Made by a program: the position numbers and the translations under genes. Below are positions 33,092 through 41,964 of a stretch of DNA of 61,688 bases, one piece after another. Source of the stretch: a virus; the IMG/VR virus record IMGVR_UViG_3300042520_002382, positions 1 through 61,688 of that record; one strand, 5' to 3'. How positions within the stretch are numbered: the stretch's first letter is position 1; each line of letters opens with the position of its first letter. The notes beneath the pieces are model-generated. The model saw only the letters and a list, made by a program, of their open reading frames with translations, was not told the DNA's origin and ran no database searches.

Positions 33092-33843
33092 TCACGATCT
33101 CCTACAGCGGCACCACCTACACCTTCCCGAACCTCACCAAGCATCCGTTCGGCTACGACGAGGTGGACGTGCGCCGGGGGCAGGCCGCCAGGCGGTGGGC
33201 CCTCTCGGGCATCGTGAGCCGCCAGGACGGGGCCACGATCGCGGGGCTCTATGCCGCCTGGAATGCGGTCAAGTTCCTGGAGGACGACCCGGTGCGCACC
33301 GGCGTGGTGGGCGCCACCGTGGGCCTCACCGGCGCGGCGCCGGGCTTCGCCTGGAACACCGCAGTGCCCTGCTGGTTCGCTTCGGCCCCCTCGATCGCCA
33401 TGGCCGGCATGTTCTGCCGGGTGAGCACCACCCTCGTGGACGCCGCCCAGTCGCTGGCGATCCTGCTGCGGCAGGGCGAGGAAGAAGCGGAGCAGGAGGC
33501 GCAGCTCAATCTGGGCACGATCACCTTTGGCTCGGCCGTGGTGAACCTCACCGCCCGCGCCGAAGGCTTCACCGATCTGCCGGCCTTGGCGCTGACGCCC
33601 GGCGGAAAGCACGTGATCACCGGCCCCATCTCCATCACCGAAACGCGCCGGGTGCAGGGCTGGGTCACGGCTGCGAACCTCGCCCTGCTCGAAACCTGGC
33701 TCACCACCACCACGGCGGCCAGCCCCTCCACCGGGGCATGGTTCCCCACTGAATGGAGCGAGCCCGTTGCCCGGCGCCGCGCTGACGGCGGCACGATCAG
33801 CGTTGATTACAAAGTGGCCTTCACGGTGGCGAAGATCAAATGA
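33088..33843 (+). CDS. Distal tail-like protein
   Basis: 251 residues, overlapping the tape measure stop by four bases. Beta-rich, with ITISYSGTTYTFPNLTKHPF, a central helix and a C-terminal strand-rich half ending DYKVAFTVAKIK. Position right after the tape measure and before the hub matches Dit (distal tail) proteins that cap the tube. Confidence 0.6.
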   Translation: MITISYSGTTYTFPNLTKHPFGYDEVDVRRGQAARRWALSGIVSRQDGATIAGLYAAWNAVKFLEDDPVRTGVVGATVGLTGAAPGFAWNTAVPCWFASAPSIAMAGMFCRVSTTLVDAAQSLAILLRQGEEEAEQEAQLNLGTITFGSAVVNLTARAEGFTDLPALALTPGGKHVITGPISITETRRVQGWVTAANLALLETWLTTTTAASPSTGAWFPTEWSEPVARRRADGGTISVDYKVAFTVAKIK

Positions 33844-36671
33844 GCATCGACGGACGCGCCTACGCCTGGTGCAACCTGGGACCGCTGGCCGAGGGGACTA
33901 GCTCGATTGCTGACAGCCACGTGCAGGGCAGCGGTGTGATCACCGTGAAAGGCACGATCAACCTGGCCGGCGTCTACCGGCCAGCGCCGGGCACGGTGGT
34001 GGAGCTGGCCTACAGCGATGGCCAGAATTGGATTGCCCGCATCCCCCGGCGGCTGCGGGTGCTCTCCAGTTTCGCCAATCCGCTCGGCGGGAAGCTCACG
34101 AGCGTAAGCGTTGGCTGCGATCTGGCGTACTACGACAACCGCAAGCAGCCGCCGAGCAGCCTCACCACCCGCCAGGCAAACCCCGACACCCCCGAGGCGG
34201 TCTGGCGGGCTGCGGCGCCATCGATCCCTGCGAGCTGGCTGGTGGGTCAGATCCTGAGTGCCCTAGGGCTTTCGGTCAGTGGATCTATCCCCCTGACCAA
34301 CCAGTACACGCGGCAGGAGTTCGACATGACCGCCGGGTACGTGGAGGAACTGGGCAAGTTGGCCGCCTCCGAGGGTTACGCGGTGCGGATGACCACGGCG
34401 GGACTGGTGGAGTTCATCGGCAAGGATCCGGGCCTTGGGACCAGTGTGCTGCTGAGCGAAGAAGACCTGATTGATCTTAACCCGATCAACACGGGTGATC
34501 TACCAGGTGATTCGGTATATGCAAAATATACCAGCCTGAAGTTAGTGGCTCCGAGCAACTTAAGCGAGGATGAATTGCAGAGGCGTAACTGGGAACTGGA
34601 AAAATCTGTCAGCGCTGCACAGCGGTACACGCATCAATGGACCGAATACCAAAAAACACCCGTCCTCAATGGAAGCGGCAGCCCAACTTATAAGCAGCGC
34701 AAGGACGCAAACGGCCGGCCGGTTTTTTACATTCAAAGTCAATCTATCGAAAATGGAACCGAAACGACAATTTTAGGCGACGCCGTGTTGGATCAGGTGT
34801 TTGAAGTTAAAGCCTATCAACTTAAAGAGGAAATAACTTACATCACGGTGGCAACCACCAGGACAAGATACGACAACAAGGACCGAGTGGTAAGCCGCAT
34901 AACAGAGTCGCAAGGTCAATGGTCCCTTGACTATACCGAAACATCTTACAGGTATAACAGTGATGGGGACGTGATTGAGGAAACAACCGTAGAGTTTAGC
35001 TCGCTGGGGCCAGTGAAAATGAGCATTGGCTTCCAAGCTAATTACGCAACCATTCGCGGTGGTGGCTTTGGGGCTCAGTATCAATCTGGCTATCGAGAAA
35101 TCAGGTACGACAAAGACAAAAACTCTGGGATAACCAAGACCTCTACAACGTCTTTGATGCCGTTTATTAACACGCCTGATGGATCAGAAGCAATTTCACG
35201 ATTGCGGGATGCTGGCAATCAACTGGACGCCAGCCGTTTGAACCAGATTCTTGGCATTGCTACGGGGCTTGTCAACGCCGGCACCGAAGTTCGCATCCGC
35301 ACCGAGCGTGAGTTTGGCGTGCAAAAGCGCCCCTCACAGGCCGAACTAAGCGCTGCCGCCAACCAGAAGGCCCCAACGGTTGAGACCACAACGCAAGCCA
35401 CATGGGCAGTTGGATCGGCCGCCAGCCAAACCCAGATTGAACTGAGCCCGCCCTATGTGCCAGATGATCGGATCGTGGCGTCTGGCAGCGTCTACGGCGT
35501 GATCAAGAGCGACGCGGATCAGAAGGCACTGAACTATGCCCGCATCGAAAACCGCCTCCTGCTGGGCCATCGCAACGGCGTGGGGATCCAAGTGTTGCCC
35601 GAGGTGCTACCCGCCGAACCCATGGGGCTGGTGTTCATCCGCCTCAATGGCTGCACCGCAGCCTTCAGGATCAACGGCACCACCTACAACATCGACCCCC
35701 AGGGGGTGGCGGCCACCACGGACTGCCTGTTCTGGGGTGCGATTGATGGCGCGGTGGCCGATGCGTGGTTCCCGCTGCCGCCTGGGGCCACGTCGCTGCC
35801 GTCCCCTGTCGCGGTCGCCACCAACGCCTCCCCGAGGCCCGCCAACGCGATCAGCATCCCCGGCGGATTCAGCTTCACCGCTCCGAACCTGTCGAGCTTG
35901 TTCGCATCTTTGCCCGCTGCGCAGGCCCCGGTGTTTGGCAAGACCGCAACCCCTGGGGTGCTGGTCAAGCCCTACCACGAAACGATCGAGCTTTGGGCCG
36001 GCGGCGGAGCGGGAGCGTTTGCGAACCCGTTGCCGTGGGCGCCGCAGACCGTTCCGTTGTTCGCTGGCGGTGGTGGCGGAGCGTTTGCCAGCATCTCACG
36101 GTTGCTGGTCGCTGGCGGTGGCGCTGGGGCGTTCACAGCCGCCCCGTCAAGCGCCCCCATGCTGGCGTTTACCGGTGGAACGTCGCTGGCGTGGAGCGAA
36201 AATCGAATATATGGATACAGCTTTACACTGTCGTCCGCTAAGCAAATCAAAGGTGTTGGTGTTTACGATGCTGGCGGAGATGGCCTGCAAGATGCAATTA
36301 GCGTATATGTAGGTATCAATTTTGGCGAGTATTTGCCATATGGAAATGATGTATTAGAAATAAACCCTGGCCAGTCTGGCTTTACTGGAAGATACATTGC
36401 AGTTGCGGCTGGTACCGCAGCGCCCCTGGATGGCACATGGCGGAGGGTTAGCTTTGAAGGCGTAACCTTGCAGCCTGGGACTTATGGGGTGTTTGCTTAC
36501 CTGACATCTGCAGCTACAAGCAGTTGTACCATGATCAAAAACGCTACCGGGCTGACAACACAAAGCGGCGTTACGATCAATGGCCCACTCGCATATGACA
36601 TATCATCGGAAGAAGCAGTCAGCACAACCGGCGACAACCCTGCCTACTTCGGTCCTGTTCTGTTCTTCTGA
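33840..36671 (+). CDS. Tail hub/tip protein with Gly-rich spacer and C-terminal jelly-roll-like domain
   Basis: 943 residues, overlapping the Dit-like gene. Residues 1-230 contain beta barrels and a helix (WRAAAPSIPASWLVGQILSA) typical of phage tail hub (gp27/Tal-like) proteins. The middle has lower GC (34500-35200). Three Gly-rich repeats (AGGGAGAFANP, AGGGGGAFASI, AGGGAGAFTAA) near 720-765 form a spacer. The C-terminal 170 residues look like an added beta sandwich (IKGVGVYDAGGDGLQDAISV, LQPGTYGVFAYLTS), possibly sugar binding. Confidence 0.65.
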   Translation: MSIDGRAYAWCNLGPLAEGTSSIADSHVQGSGVITVKGTINLAGVYRPAPGTVVELAYSDGQNWIARIPRRLRVLSSFANPLGGKLTSVSVGCDLAYYDNRKQPPSSLTTRQANPDTPEAVWRAAAPSIPASWLVGQILSALGLSVSGSIPLTNQYTRQEFDMTAGYVEELGKLAASEGYAVRMTTAGLVEFIGKDPGLGTSVLLSEEDLIDLNPINTGDLPGDSVYAKYTSLKLVAPSNLSEDELQRRNWELEKSVSAAQRYTHQWTEYQKTPVLNGSGSPTYKQRKDANGRPVFYIQSQSIENGTETTILGDAVLDQVFEVKAYQLKEEITYITVATTRTRYDNKDRVVSRITESQGQWSLDYTETSYRYNSDGDVIEETTVEFSSLGPVKMSIGFQANYATIRGGGFGAQYQSGYREIRYDKDKNSGITKTSTTSLMPFINTPDGSEAISRLRDAGNQLDASRLNQILGIATGLVNAGTEVRIRTEREFGVQKRPSQAELSAAANQKAPTVETTTQATWAVGSAASQTQIELSPPYVPDDRIVASGSVYGVIKSDADQKALNYARIENRLLLGHRNGVGIQVLPEVLPAEPMGLVFIRLNGCTAAFRINGTTYNIDPQGVAATTDCLFWGAIDGAVADAWFPLPPGATSLPSPVAVATNASPRPANAISIPGGFSFTAPNLSSLFASLPAAQAPVFGKTATPGVLVKPYHETIELWAGGGAGAFANPLPWAPQTVPLFAGGGGGAFASISRLLVAGGGAGAFTAAPSSAPMLAFTGGTSLAWSENRIYGYSFTLSSAKQIKGVGVYDAGGDGLQDAISVYVGINFGEYLPYGNDVLEINPGQSGFTGRYIAVAAGTAAPLDGTWRRVSFEGVTLQPGTYGVFAYLTSAATSSCTMIKNATGLTTQSGVTINGPLAYDISSEEAVSTTGDNPAYFGPVLFF

Positions 36672-36679
36672 GTCTGACC

Positions 36680-36688
36680 GGGAAAACT
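36680..36688 (+). promoter_or_regulatory. Late-promoter-like motif GGGAAAACT (copy 12)
   Basis: Followed by AAGGCAG; 21 nt before the GTG at 36710. The base after the motif is A rather than the common G. Confidence 0.75.
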
Positions 36689-36709
36689 AAGGCAGATTGA
36701 ACTTCTCCC

Positions 36710-37153
36710 GTGCCAGCACTGACGCAGACCCCCTTTGAAGCGGGGCGGATGTTCGCAAACGACTACGCCGGCAAGCGTGCCCGCCTGTGCCTGGCCAACA
36801 ACACCACGTCGCTAGGCCTGGCCAGCACCACGGCGCAGTGGGATGCGGCTGAGATCAGCGGCAACGGCTATGCACGGGTGGAATGGACGATCCCCTCGGG
36901 CAGCTACAACAGCACCACCGAGCGGTTTGAGGTGGCGGCACAGGCCGCTGCCTTCACCGCATCCTCCGGCGGTAGCGGGCTGAGCTGGAACACGGTCTAC
37001 CTGGTCCTCGGCACCATCTCCGGCGGCGTGACGACGTGGTTCACGGGCGTGAGCTACCTGCTCGTGGAATCGCCCACCGTTGCGCTGAGCCCTGGCGAAC
37101 CACGCACCTACAACGTGGTGCTGTTCACTGATGGGTTCGTGGTGACGAGCTGA
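36710..37153 (+). CDS. Beta-rich tail-tip-region protein
   Basis: 147 residues, GTG start 21 nt after motif copy 12. Strand-rich with YARVEWTIPSGSYNSTTERF and a short C-terminal strand (YNVVLFTDGFVVTS). Its stop overlaps the next gene (GATGG context). Probably a minor tail or fibre-attachment protein; no family recognised. Confidence 0.55.
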   Translation: MPALTQTPFEAGRMFANDYAGKRARLCLANNTTSLGLASTTAQWDAAEISGNGYARVEWTIPSGSYNSTTERFEVAAQAAAFTASSGGSGLSWNTVYLVLGTISGGVTTWFTGVSYLLVESPTVALSPGEPRTYNVVLFTDGFVVTS

Positions 37154-38670
37154 TGGCCGGCAGGGTCAATCTGAATGTGCCGCCGCGGCTAATTGAATCG
37201 GCCCGAGCGGCGCAGTACGCCAACCGCGAAGCGCAGGGGGCGCGGGAGCTGGCCCGCAGGATTGAGGGCAAGGTGCGGCAGCAACGCCAGGCAGCAAAGC
37301 GAGCGCAGCCCCAGGCGCAGACAATCGACGGGCAAGGCGCGGTTTTTGATGCGCCAGCATTGAAGCGCGTCCCGAGGATCTGGAGGAAGCGGAGGCCGTT
37401 GGGTGGTAATGGGTACGGAATAGGCTACATAGTTAACTACGATACCCCCTATGGAAACAACAAATTTCGCATCTATGCTCCAAATGGGACTGCATACGCA
37501 GAGATTGACGAGACCGCCGCAGGATTCATCCCAAACGCAAATCCCTTGGGTAGCTACGTCGGCGTAGTGTTTGAACAGGGTGCACTAGGACCCGGTGAGA
37601 ATGTCGTAGAGGTGGGAGGTGTGTTTTATTATCCCGCCTCCAACAGTGTTTATTCGATACATTCAACAAACTGGACGTTTCTTCCCGCAGGAAATGGCAG
37701 CGCTGTTTTTATTTTTTCTACTTATTACGCTTATGTAGATTTTTACTTAGCCAATATACTGGTCAACCCCGACGAACCTGACGGAGCATATACAGGTATA
37801 GCGCTAGGCAGTTATGTTGATGGCTTAAAACTGGTGCAAAAAGCATTTTTTGTATCCAATAATGCCGTTCAAGAAATAACCGTTGGAAGCGGTTTTAAGT
37901 CTTTTACGGAAGACTCTTTGCTGCCAATGGTGTGGACTAATGTAAGACTTGAGGAAGAGTTCACAAAACAGTTTATCGGCATGGTACGAATACCCAATAT
38001 GTTCGCATCTGCCCCAAGCCCAGGCTTCAAACCCTTTAGCACAGGCTCTAGAGGTTTTTCGCTAGACCCCTATGACCGATCGCTTGACTATTACAGCACT
38101 GTTAGGTTTGGCGATTTAGACTCGGGCGGAATTGCACCGTTACTAGGGTTCGGCCCTGGCATCTACAGCTACCTTGCAAACCCCGCTGCAGCCAATGCAG
38201 CCGTCAATGCGGCAGGCGATGGGCCATGGGCAAAGCAAACCGCAGCGGAGCAGTTTATTGGCGCCGACTTGCTACCCAGCGGCAGCCTTGCCGATTCGTC
38301 AATCAATCCTAAAAAATCCCTGCTTTACACTGGCACTTATCCACCAGCGAATCGGCCCTTTGGCACGATGTCTCAATTTAACGATCCCACCGGAGCTGGT
38401 ACCCTTAATAGAGCGCCTACCCTGCTTAGGTACAATTTAACCCCTACCGATGGGGTGGAAGACCCCCTGTGGGATACTCAGCCCGAAGAACTGGAAGATA
38501 GTGTTTTGTACCGCGAGCCTTTTGGTAGATTTGTGCAGCCAGGCCCTGAATCGCCCTTTGTCCCTAACACGTACACCACCCCCATTCTGTTCTGGGACTG
38601 GGACAACCCCGACTACTGCGAGCGCCAGCTCCTGAGGCTGGGCTTCAGTGAAGCCGATCTGACGCCATGA
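37153..38670 (+). CDS. Tail-associated protein of unknown fold
   Basis: 505 residues. A basic helical N-terminus (ESARAAQYANREAQGARELA) followed from about residue 80 by an aromatic, beta-rich region with many Tyr, Phe and Asn (YYAYVDFYLANILVNPDEPD). GC is clearly lower over 37400-38550 than in neighbours, suggesting acquisition. Could be a receptor-binding or fibre protein; not recognised. Confidence 0.55.
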   Translation: MAGRVNLNVPPRLIESARAAQYANREAQGARELARRIEGKVRQQRQAAKRAQPQAQTIDGQGAVFDAPALKRVPRIWRKRRPLGGNGYGIGYIVNYDTPYGNNKFRIYAPNGTAYAEIDETAAGFIPNANPLGSYVGVVFEQGALGPGENVVEVGGVFYYPASNSVYSIHSTNWTFLPAGNGSAVFIFSTYYAYVDFYLANILVNPDEPDGAYTGIALGSYVDGLKLVQKAFFVSNNAVQEITVGSGFKSFTEDSLLPMVWTNVRLEEEFTKQFIGMVRIPNMFASAPSPGFKPFSTGSRGFSLDPYDRSLDYYSTVRFGDLDSGGIAPLLGFGPGIYSYLANPAAANAAVNAAGDGPWAKQTAAEQFIGADLLPSGSLADSSINPKKSLLYTGTYPPANRPFGTMSQFNDPTGAGTLNRAPTLLRYNLTPTDGVEDPLWDTQPEELEDSVLYREPFGRFVQPGPESPFVPNTYTTPILFWDWDNPDYCERQLLRLGFSEADLTP

Positions 38671-38807
38671 CCCCCACCCACGCCCCCGCCTCACCCCTGA
38701 CCCAGACCGCTCAGCTTGTGGCCCTGGCAAACCGGCAACGGCTGCTGCAGCGCCAAGCGGAGGAACGGCTCATCGCCAAGGCTGTGGCGCAGGCTCTCAA
38801 GGGCTGA
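38667..38807 (+). CDS. Small helical protein
   Basis: 46 residues, ATGA overlap with the preceding stop. A Pro/Thr-rich start is followed by an amphipathic basic helix (LANRQRLLQRQAEERLIAKA). It ends 11 bases before motif copy 13. Unknown. Confidence 0.45.
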   Translation: MTPTHAPASPLTQTAQLVALANRQRLLQRQAEERLIAKAVAQALKG

Positions 38808-38818
38808 TCGATCGAACC

Positions 38819-38827
38819 GGGAAAACT
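38819..38827 (+). promoter_or_regulatory. Late-promoter-like motif GGGAAAACT (copy 13)
   Basis: Exact motif, 41 nt before the ATG of the scaffold-like gene. Followed by GAGCCGTACC. Confidence 0.7.
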
Positions 38828-38868
38828 GAGCCGTACCCTGCCCCGGCGGAGCGATTCCCCGGCAACGC

Positions 38869-39687
38869 ATGAAACGGACCCAGATTGATCAGCTCCTCGG
38901 AACTGCCGGCGGACGGCTGCGGCCATGGGCCACCGTGGACCCTGAACCCGTGGACTCGGGGGATGGCGGTGGAGGCGGAAGCGATGAAGGGGGCGACGGC
39001 GCCCCTCTAGGCCCCAACGGGGAGAAAGCCCTTCAAGATGAGCGAGTGCTACGGAAGACGCTGGCCAAGGAGCTTGAGGATCTGCGGGCGCAGATGGAGC
39101 AGATGAAGGGGCTCGTGGACCCCAAGGTTTACGCCCAGGCCCAGGCCCAAGCGGCGGCGCTCAGGCAGCAGCTTGACGACAAGGAGCGGCTGTCGGCCGA
39201 AGAGCGGCAGCGCCTGGAGGCCAAGGCCAACGATCGGGTCAGCAAGGCGGAAGCCCGCGCCACCAAGGCCGAGGCCGATCGCATCCAACTGCAGGTCAAG
39301 ACCTTTGCGCAGGGGCTGTTCCTGGCGACCGATGGCCGCGATGGTGGCGACGGAAGCGGAAAAACCTACTTTGACGCCTGGTTCGCCTTCCACGGCAGCC
39401 AGCACATCCGGGTGGACCCTGCCACAGGCAAAGAGTTCATCGTTGATGCCGATGGCGATCCTGTGAAGGAGGGTGACCAGAACGTTGATCCGGTGAAGTG
39501 GCTGAACGAGCAGGCGGACGGCTCGGCCGTGGTCGGGAGCTTCTTCAAACCCAAGGGCGGCAGCGGCGGCGGCGGCCTGGTCGGCGCTCGCGGGTTCCGC
39601 ACCACGCAGGGGCTCACCCCGGAACAGGTCAGGAGCCTTACCGCCAGCCAGAAAATGGCCATGCACCGGGAGGCAGCCGGCCGTTGA
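38869..39687 (+). CDS. Capsid scaffolding-like protein
   Basis: 272 residues. An acidic Gly-rich N-terminus is followed by a long coiled coil at about 60-145 (LAKELEDLRAQMEQMKGLVD, RLSAEERQRLEAKANDRVSK). A compact region with FDAWFAFHGSQHIRVDPATG and a C-terminal helix (EQVRSLTASQKMAMHREAAG) complete it. Coiled coil, charge and place directly before the major capsid gene fit a scaffold, released or degraded during maturation. Confidence 0.65.
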   Translation: MKRTQIDQLLGTAGGRLRPWATVDPEPVDSGDGGGGGSDEGGDGAPLGPNGEKALQDERVLRKTLAKELEDLRAQMEQMKGLVDPKVYAQAQAQAAALRQQLDDKERLSAEERQRLEAKANDRVSKAEARATKAEADRIQLQVKTFAQGLFLATDGRDGGDGSGKTYFDAWFAFHGSQHIRVDPATGKEFIVDADGDPVKEGDQNVDPVKWLNEQADGSAVVGSFFKPKGGSGGGGLVGARGFRTTQGLTPEQVRSLTASQKMAMHREAAGR

Positions 39688-39705
39688 GGGCATGCCCGGC
39701 GAACC

Positions 39706-39714
39706 GGGAAAACT
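39706..39714 (+). promoter_or_regulatory. Late-promoter-like motif GGGAAAACT (copy 14)
   Basis: Followed by GAGGCGA. Unlike the others it is 158 nt from the next start (major capsid), with a tandem repeat between. Confidence 0.68.
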
Positions 39715-39721
39715 GAGGCGA

Positions 39722-39771
39722 CCCTCAAGCGCGATGCGGCGGGGTCACCCCTCAAGCGCGATGCGGCGGGG
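39722..39771 (+). repeat. Two tandem copies of a 23-bp sequence, period 27
   Basis: CCCTCAAGCGCGATGCGGCG-type units at 39722-39744 and 39749-39771, in the leader between motif copy 14 and the major capsid start. A long structured 5' leader for the most abundant protein may affect message stability or translation. Confidence 0.65.
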
Positions 39772-39872
39772 GCAACTGAACCTCTGAGCCCGTGGCTTGT
39801 GCGGTGTGGCGCGATGCCTGTCCAGACAACCACTGAGCAAAGAACCCCGCCCACCTTCACACCTTCCTAATC

Positions 39873-40850
39873 GTGGCCGTCACCACCTACCACCAAGTTT
39901 TCGAGCAGAAGTCTTTCGAGGCCGATGCAAACATGCAGGAGCTTGCTGTTCTCCAGACCATGCTGGACAACGGCCCCCTGTTCGCCATGCTGCCCTTCAA
40001 GGACATCGTGGGCGCGTCTGAGGTGTTTTCCTTGGAAGATGAGCTGCCGTTCGTGGCTGCTCGCCTCCTTGACGAAAAGCCCCAGAACGGACGTGGGAGC
40101 TCAATCCCGCAGTCGGTTATCACTGCGATCTACACGGCCGACATCGAAACCGATGTTCAGCGGCTGGCTCGCGAAGGTCGCGGATCTCACGACACTGAGG
40201 TTCTGCGCAATGCACGCGCCATCCGCATGCAGTTGGAGACCGATTTCGTGCGCGGCAGCCTCAATGCCACCGGCGGCCGGTCGTTCAACGGCCTTGCCAA
40301 CCTGATCAAGGCTGAAACCACCAACAGCCAGTCTATCCGCAACGATGCAACCGGAGCTGCCCCCAAACTTGCGGCCCTGGACGACATGATGAACCAGGTG
40401 GACGCGGCCCCAAGCGAGAAGAAGCTGCTGATCCCCAAGGCCCTGCGGCCCGCTCTGCAGGCGCTGAAGCGTGATCAGGCCTTGACCGGGAACTTGGAGC
40501 TTGCCGAGAACTCTCTCGGGCAGCCAGCAATGTTCTACGACGAGGCCGAAATCATCCTCACGGATGTTGATCCCGCCAACGTCGCAATTCAGGGTTTCAC
40601 CGAAGGGAGCGGTAGCAATACCTGCTCCATCTATTGCGTTGCCCTTGGCGAGGATTCGGTCTACATGGCCCAAGGCCTAAGTATGGCCAACGGCGAGCTG
40701 CGGCCCGGCCTGGTGGTTTACGACGTGGGCGAGGCATACGCCACAACCCACTTCAAGACCCGGATCAATATCGACTGCGCAGCGGTGATCAAAAACCCCC
40801 GCAAGGCCGCCCGCCTTTACAACGTGACCAAGGCCAACTTTACGGCCTGA
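39873..40850 (+). CDS. Major capsid protein
   Basis: 325 residues, GTG start. The layout fits an HK97-fold capsid protein: an N-terminal arm, ELPFVAARLLDEKPQNGRGS, a long spine helix region with DTEVLRNARAIRMQLETDFV, then FNGLANLIKAETTNSQSI, and a C-terminal domain (YATTHFKTRINIDCAAVIKN). Scaffold upstream and a decoration-like gene downstream support it. It lies about 31 kb after terminase, downstream of the tail genes, which is unusual. Confidence 0.8.
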   Translation: MAVTTYHQVFEQKSFEADANMQELAVLQTMLDNGPLFAMLPFKDIVGASEVFSLEDELPFVAARLLDEKPQNGRGSSIPQSVITAIYTADIETDVQRLAREGRGSHDTEVLRNARAIRMQLETDFVRGSLNATGGRSFNGLANLIKAETTNSQSIRNDATGAAPKLAALDDMMNQVDAAPSEKKLLIPKALRPALQALKRDQALTGNLELAENSLGQPAMFYDEAEIILTDVDPANVAIQGFTEGSGSNTCSIYCVALGEDSVYMAQGLSMANGELRPGLVVYDVGEAYATTHFKTRINIDCAAVIKNPRKAARLYNVTKANFTA

Positions 40851-40887
40851 TTTAATCCTCTCCGCTCCTTTTACCCCCTGATTCATC

Positions 40888-41598
40888 ATGCCTGCTGCAG
40901 TTGGTTACACGTCTCAACGAGCCGCCCGGATCGACCGGGACAGCATCCTGCTGGGCTCTGTCAGAGCCGGCGTCCTTGGCAATGGCGACCTTGAGGTCGC
41001 CAGCACCCGCGACGGCTCCGCCCGCCTCCTGGAGGGCCGCATCAACCCCTACGACAACTGGAAGGTTGTCGCCGTTGGGGGCCAGTCCTCCTCGGCTGGC
41101 GGCTATCTGGTGCAGATGGCTCACGTTGCCCAGAACGGCCTCCTGGCCGATGCTTCAGCATGGGCCACCATCGGCGCCATCGCGTTCTCTGGGACCGCTG
41201 AGATCCCCCTGGGGTTCACCGGTGATCAGGTGGAAGCGTTGGTGGAAGCCGCTGCCGTTGCGGCCGGCGCTGCGATCACCGGCAAAACCCGAGTGACCGC
41301 GCTCCGGCTTCGCCCTGGCACCGGCAGCCTTTCCATCAGCAACATTGCGTTGACCACCAACGTGGCAACCATCACCCTGTCAGCGGCTCACACCATGCTG
41401 CCGGGTGAAGTTGTGACGGTGGTTTGCTCCAATACCGCGCTGAATGGCAGTTTTGTCATCAAAACGGTTGGCTCCACCACGTTCACTTTCGACTCAACCC
41501 AGAGCAACATCACCAGCGCTGCGGCGACTGGCACCGTGACGAACGGTGTTGCCGTTCCCGCCGGCACCGGAAACCGCATCCACCTCCAGCGGACCTGA
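40888..41598 (+). CDS. Probable head decoration-type protein with the same beta insert as the tail tube
   Basis: 236 residues. Residues 1-145 form a domain with RINPYDNWKVVAVGGQSSSA; a C-terminal domain of about 75 residues (ISNIALTTNVATITLSAAHT, NGSFVIKTVGSTTFTFDSTQ) closely resembles the insert of the tail tube at 22168. Position after the major capsid gene and before a strong terminator suggests an abundant surface protein. Decoration role is inferred. Confidence 0.6.
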   Translation: MPAAVGYTSQRAARIDRDSILLGSVRAGVLGNGDLEVASTRDGSARLLEGRINPYDNWKVVAVGGQSSSAGGYLVQMAHVAQNGLLADASAWATIGAIAFSGTAEIPLGFTGDQVEALVEAAAVAAGAAITGKTRVTALRLRPGTGSLSISNIALTTNVATITLSAAHTMLPGEVVTVVCSNTALNGSFVIKTVGSTTFTFDSTQSNITSAAATGTVTNGVAVPAGTGNRIHLQRT

Positions 41599-41619
41599 TC
41601 GCCAGGTCCATCCATCCAT

Positions 41620-41642
41620 GGGGAGGCTTCGGCCTCCCCTTT
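41620..41642 (+). terminator. Rho-independent terminator after the capsid genes
   Basis: GGGGAGGC-TTCG-GCCTCCCC (8-bp stem, UUCG tetraloop) followed by TTT. It should end or attenuate the capsid transcript, allowing higher capsid than fibre expression. Confidence 0.82.
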
Positions 41643-41660
41643 CCTGCAGGAGCAACCCTC

Positions 41661-41960
41661 GTGAGCATTCAATCAATCAGTGCCTGCCCTGGGATGGCCT
41701 GGAACCCAGGGTCTGGCTGGGCTGGACCGGCTGCTGCCTCAGGCGTGGCCGCTGAGCCTGCAGCGCCTGATCCCGAGCCCCGGCGCCCGGCGGGCAGGGC
41801 CCGCCTGCGGCGCCGCGCCCGCACCGAGCAAGGCACCTTCCAGCCCGACGACCCGGCAACACCTGACGTGGATGAGGCATTCGAGGAAGCGCCCGAAGCC
41901 GAGGCCGAAGCGCAACCCGATGCCGAGGCCCAGCCGGGAAAACTGGTGCAGAGGGACTGA
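41661..41960 (+). CDS. Hypothetical protein with acidic C-terminus
   Basis: 99 residues, GTG start preceded by AGGAG eight bases upstream, one of the few clear Shine-Dalgarno sites in the late region. It has an Ala/Pro/Gly-rich N-terminal part, a basic patch (RARLRRRARTEQGTF) and an acidic tail (DVDEAFEEAPEAEAEAQPDA). The last codons contain motif copy 15. Unknown; a head-tail joining or assembly factor is possible. Confidence 0.5.
   Translation: MSIQSISACPGMAWNPGSGWAGPAAASGVAAEPAAPDPEPRRPAGRARLRRRARTEQGTFQPDDPATPDVDEAFEEAPEAEAEAQPDAEAQPGKLVQRD
41936..41944 (+). promoter_or_regulatory. Late-promoter-like motif GGGAAAACT (copy 15)
   Basis: Inside the 3' end of the upstream gene, followed by GGTGCAG; 20 nt before the ATG at 41965. 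Confidence 0.75.
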
Positions 41961-41964
41961 TCGG

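Noticed and set aside
41424-41660. Plus-strand extension upstream of the gene at 41661
   Set aside because: It overlaps the 40888 gene and the terminator; the GTG at 41661 has a good Shine-Dalgarno sequence.
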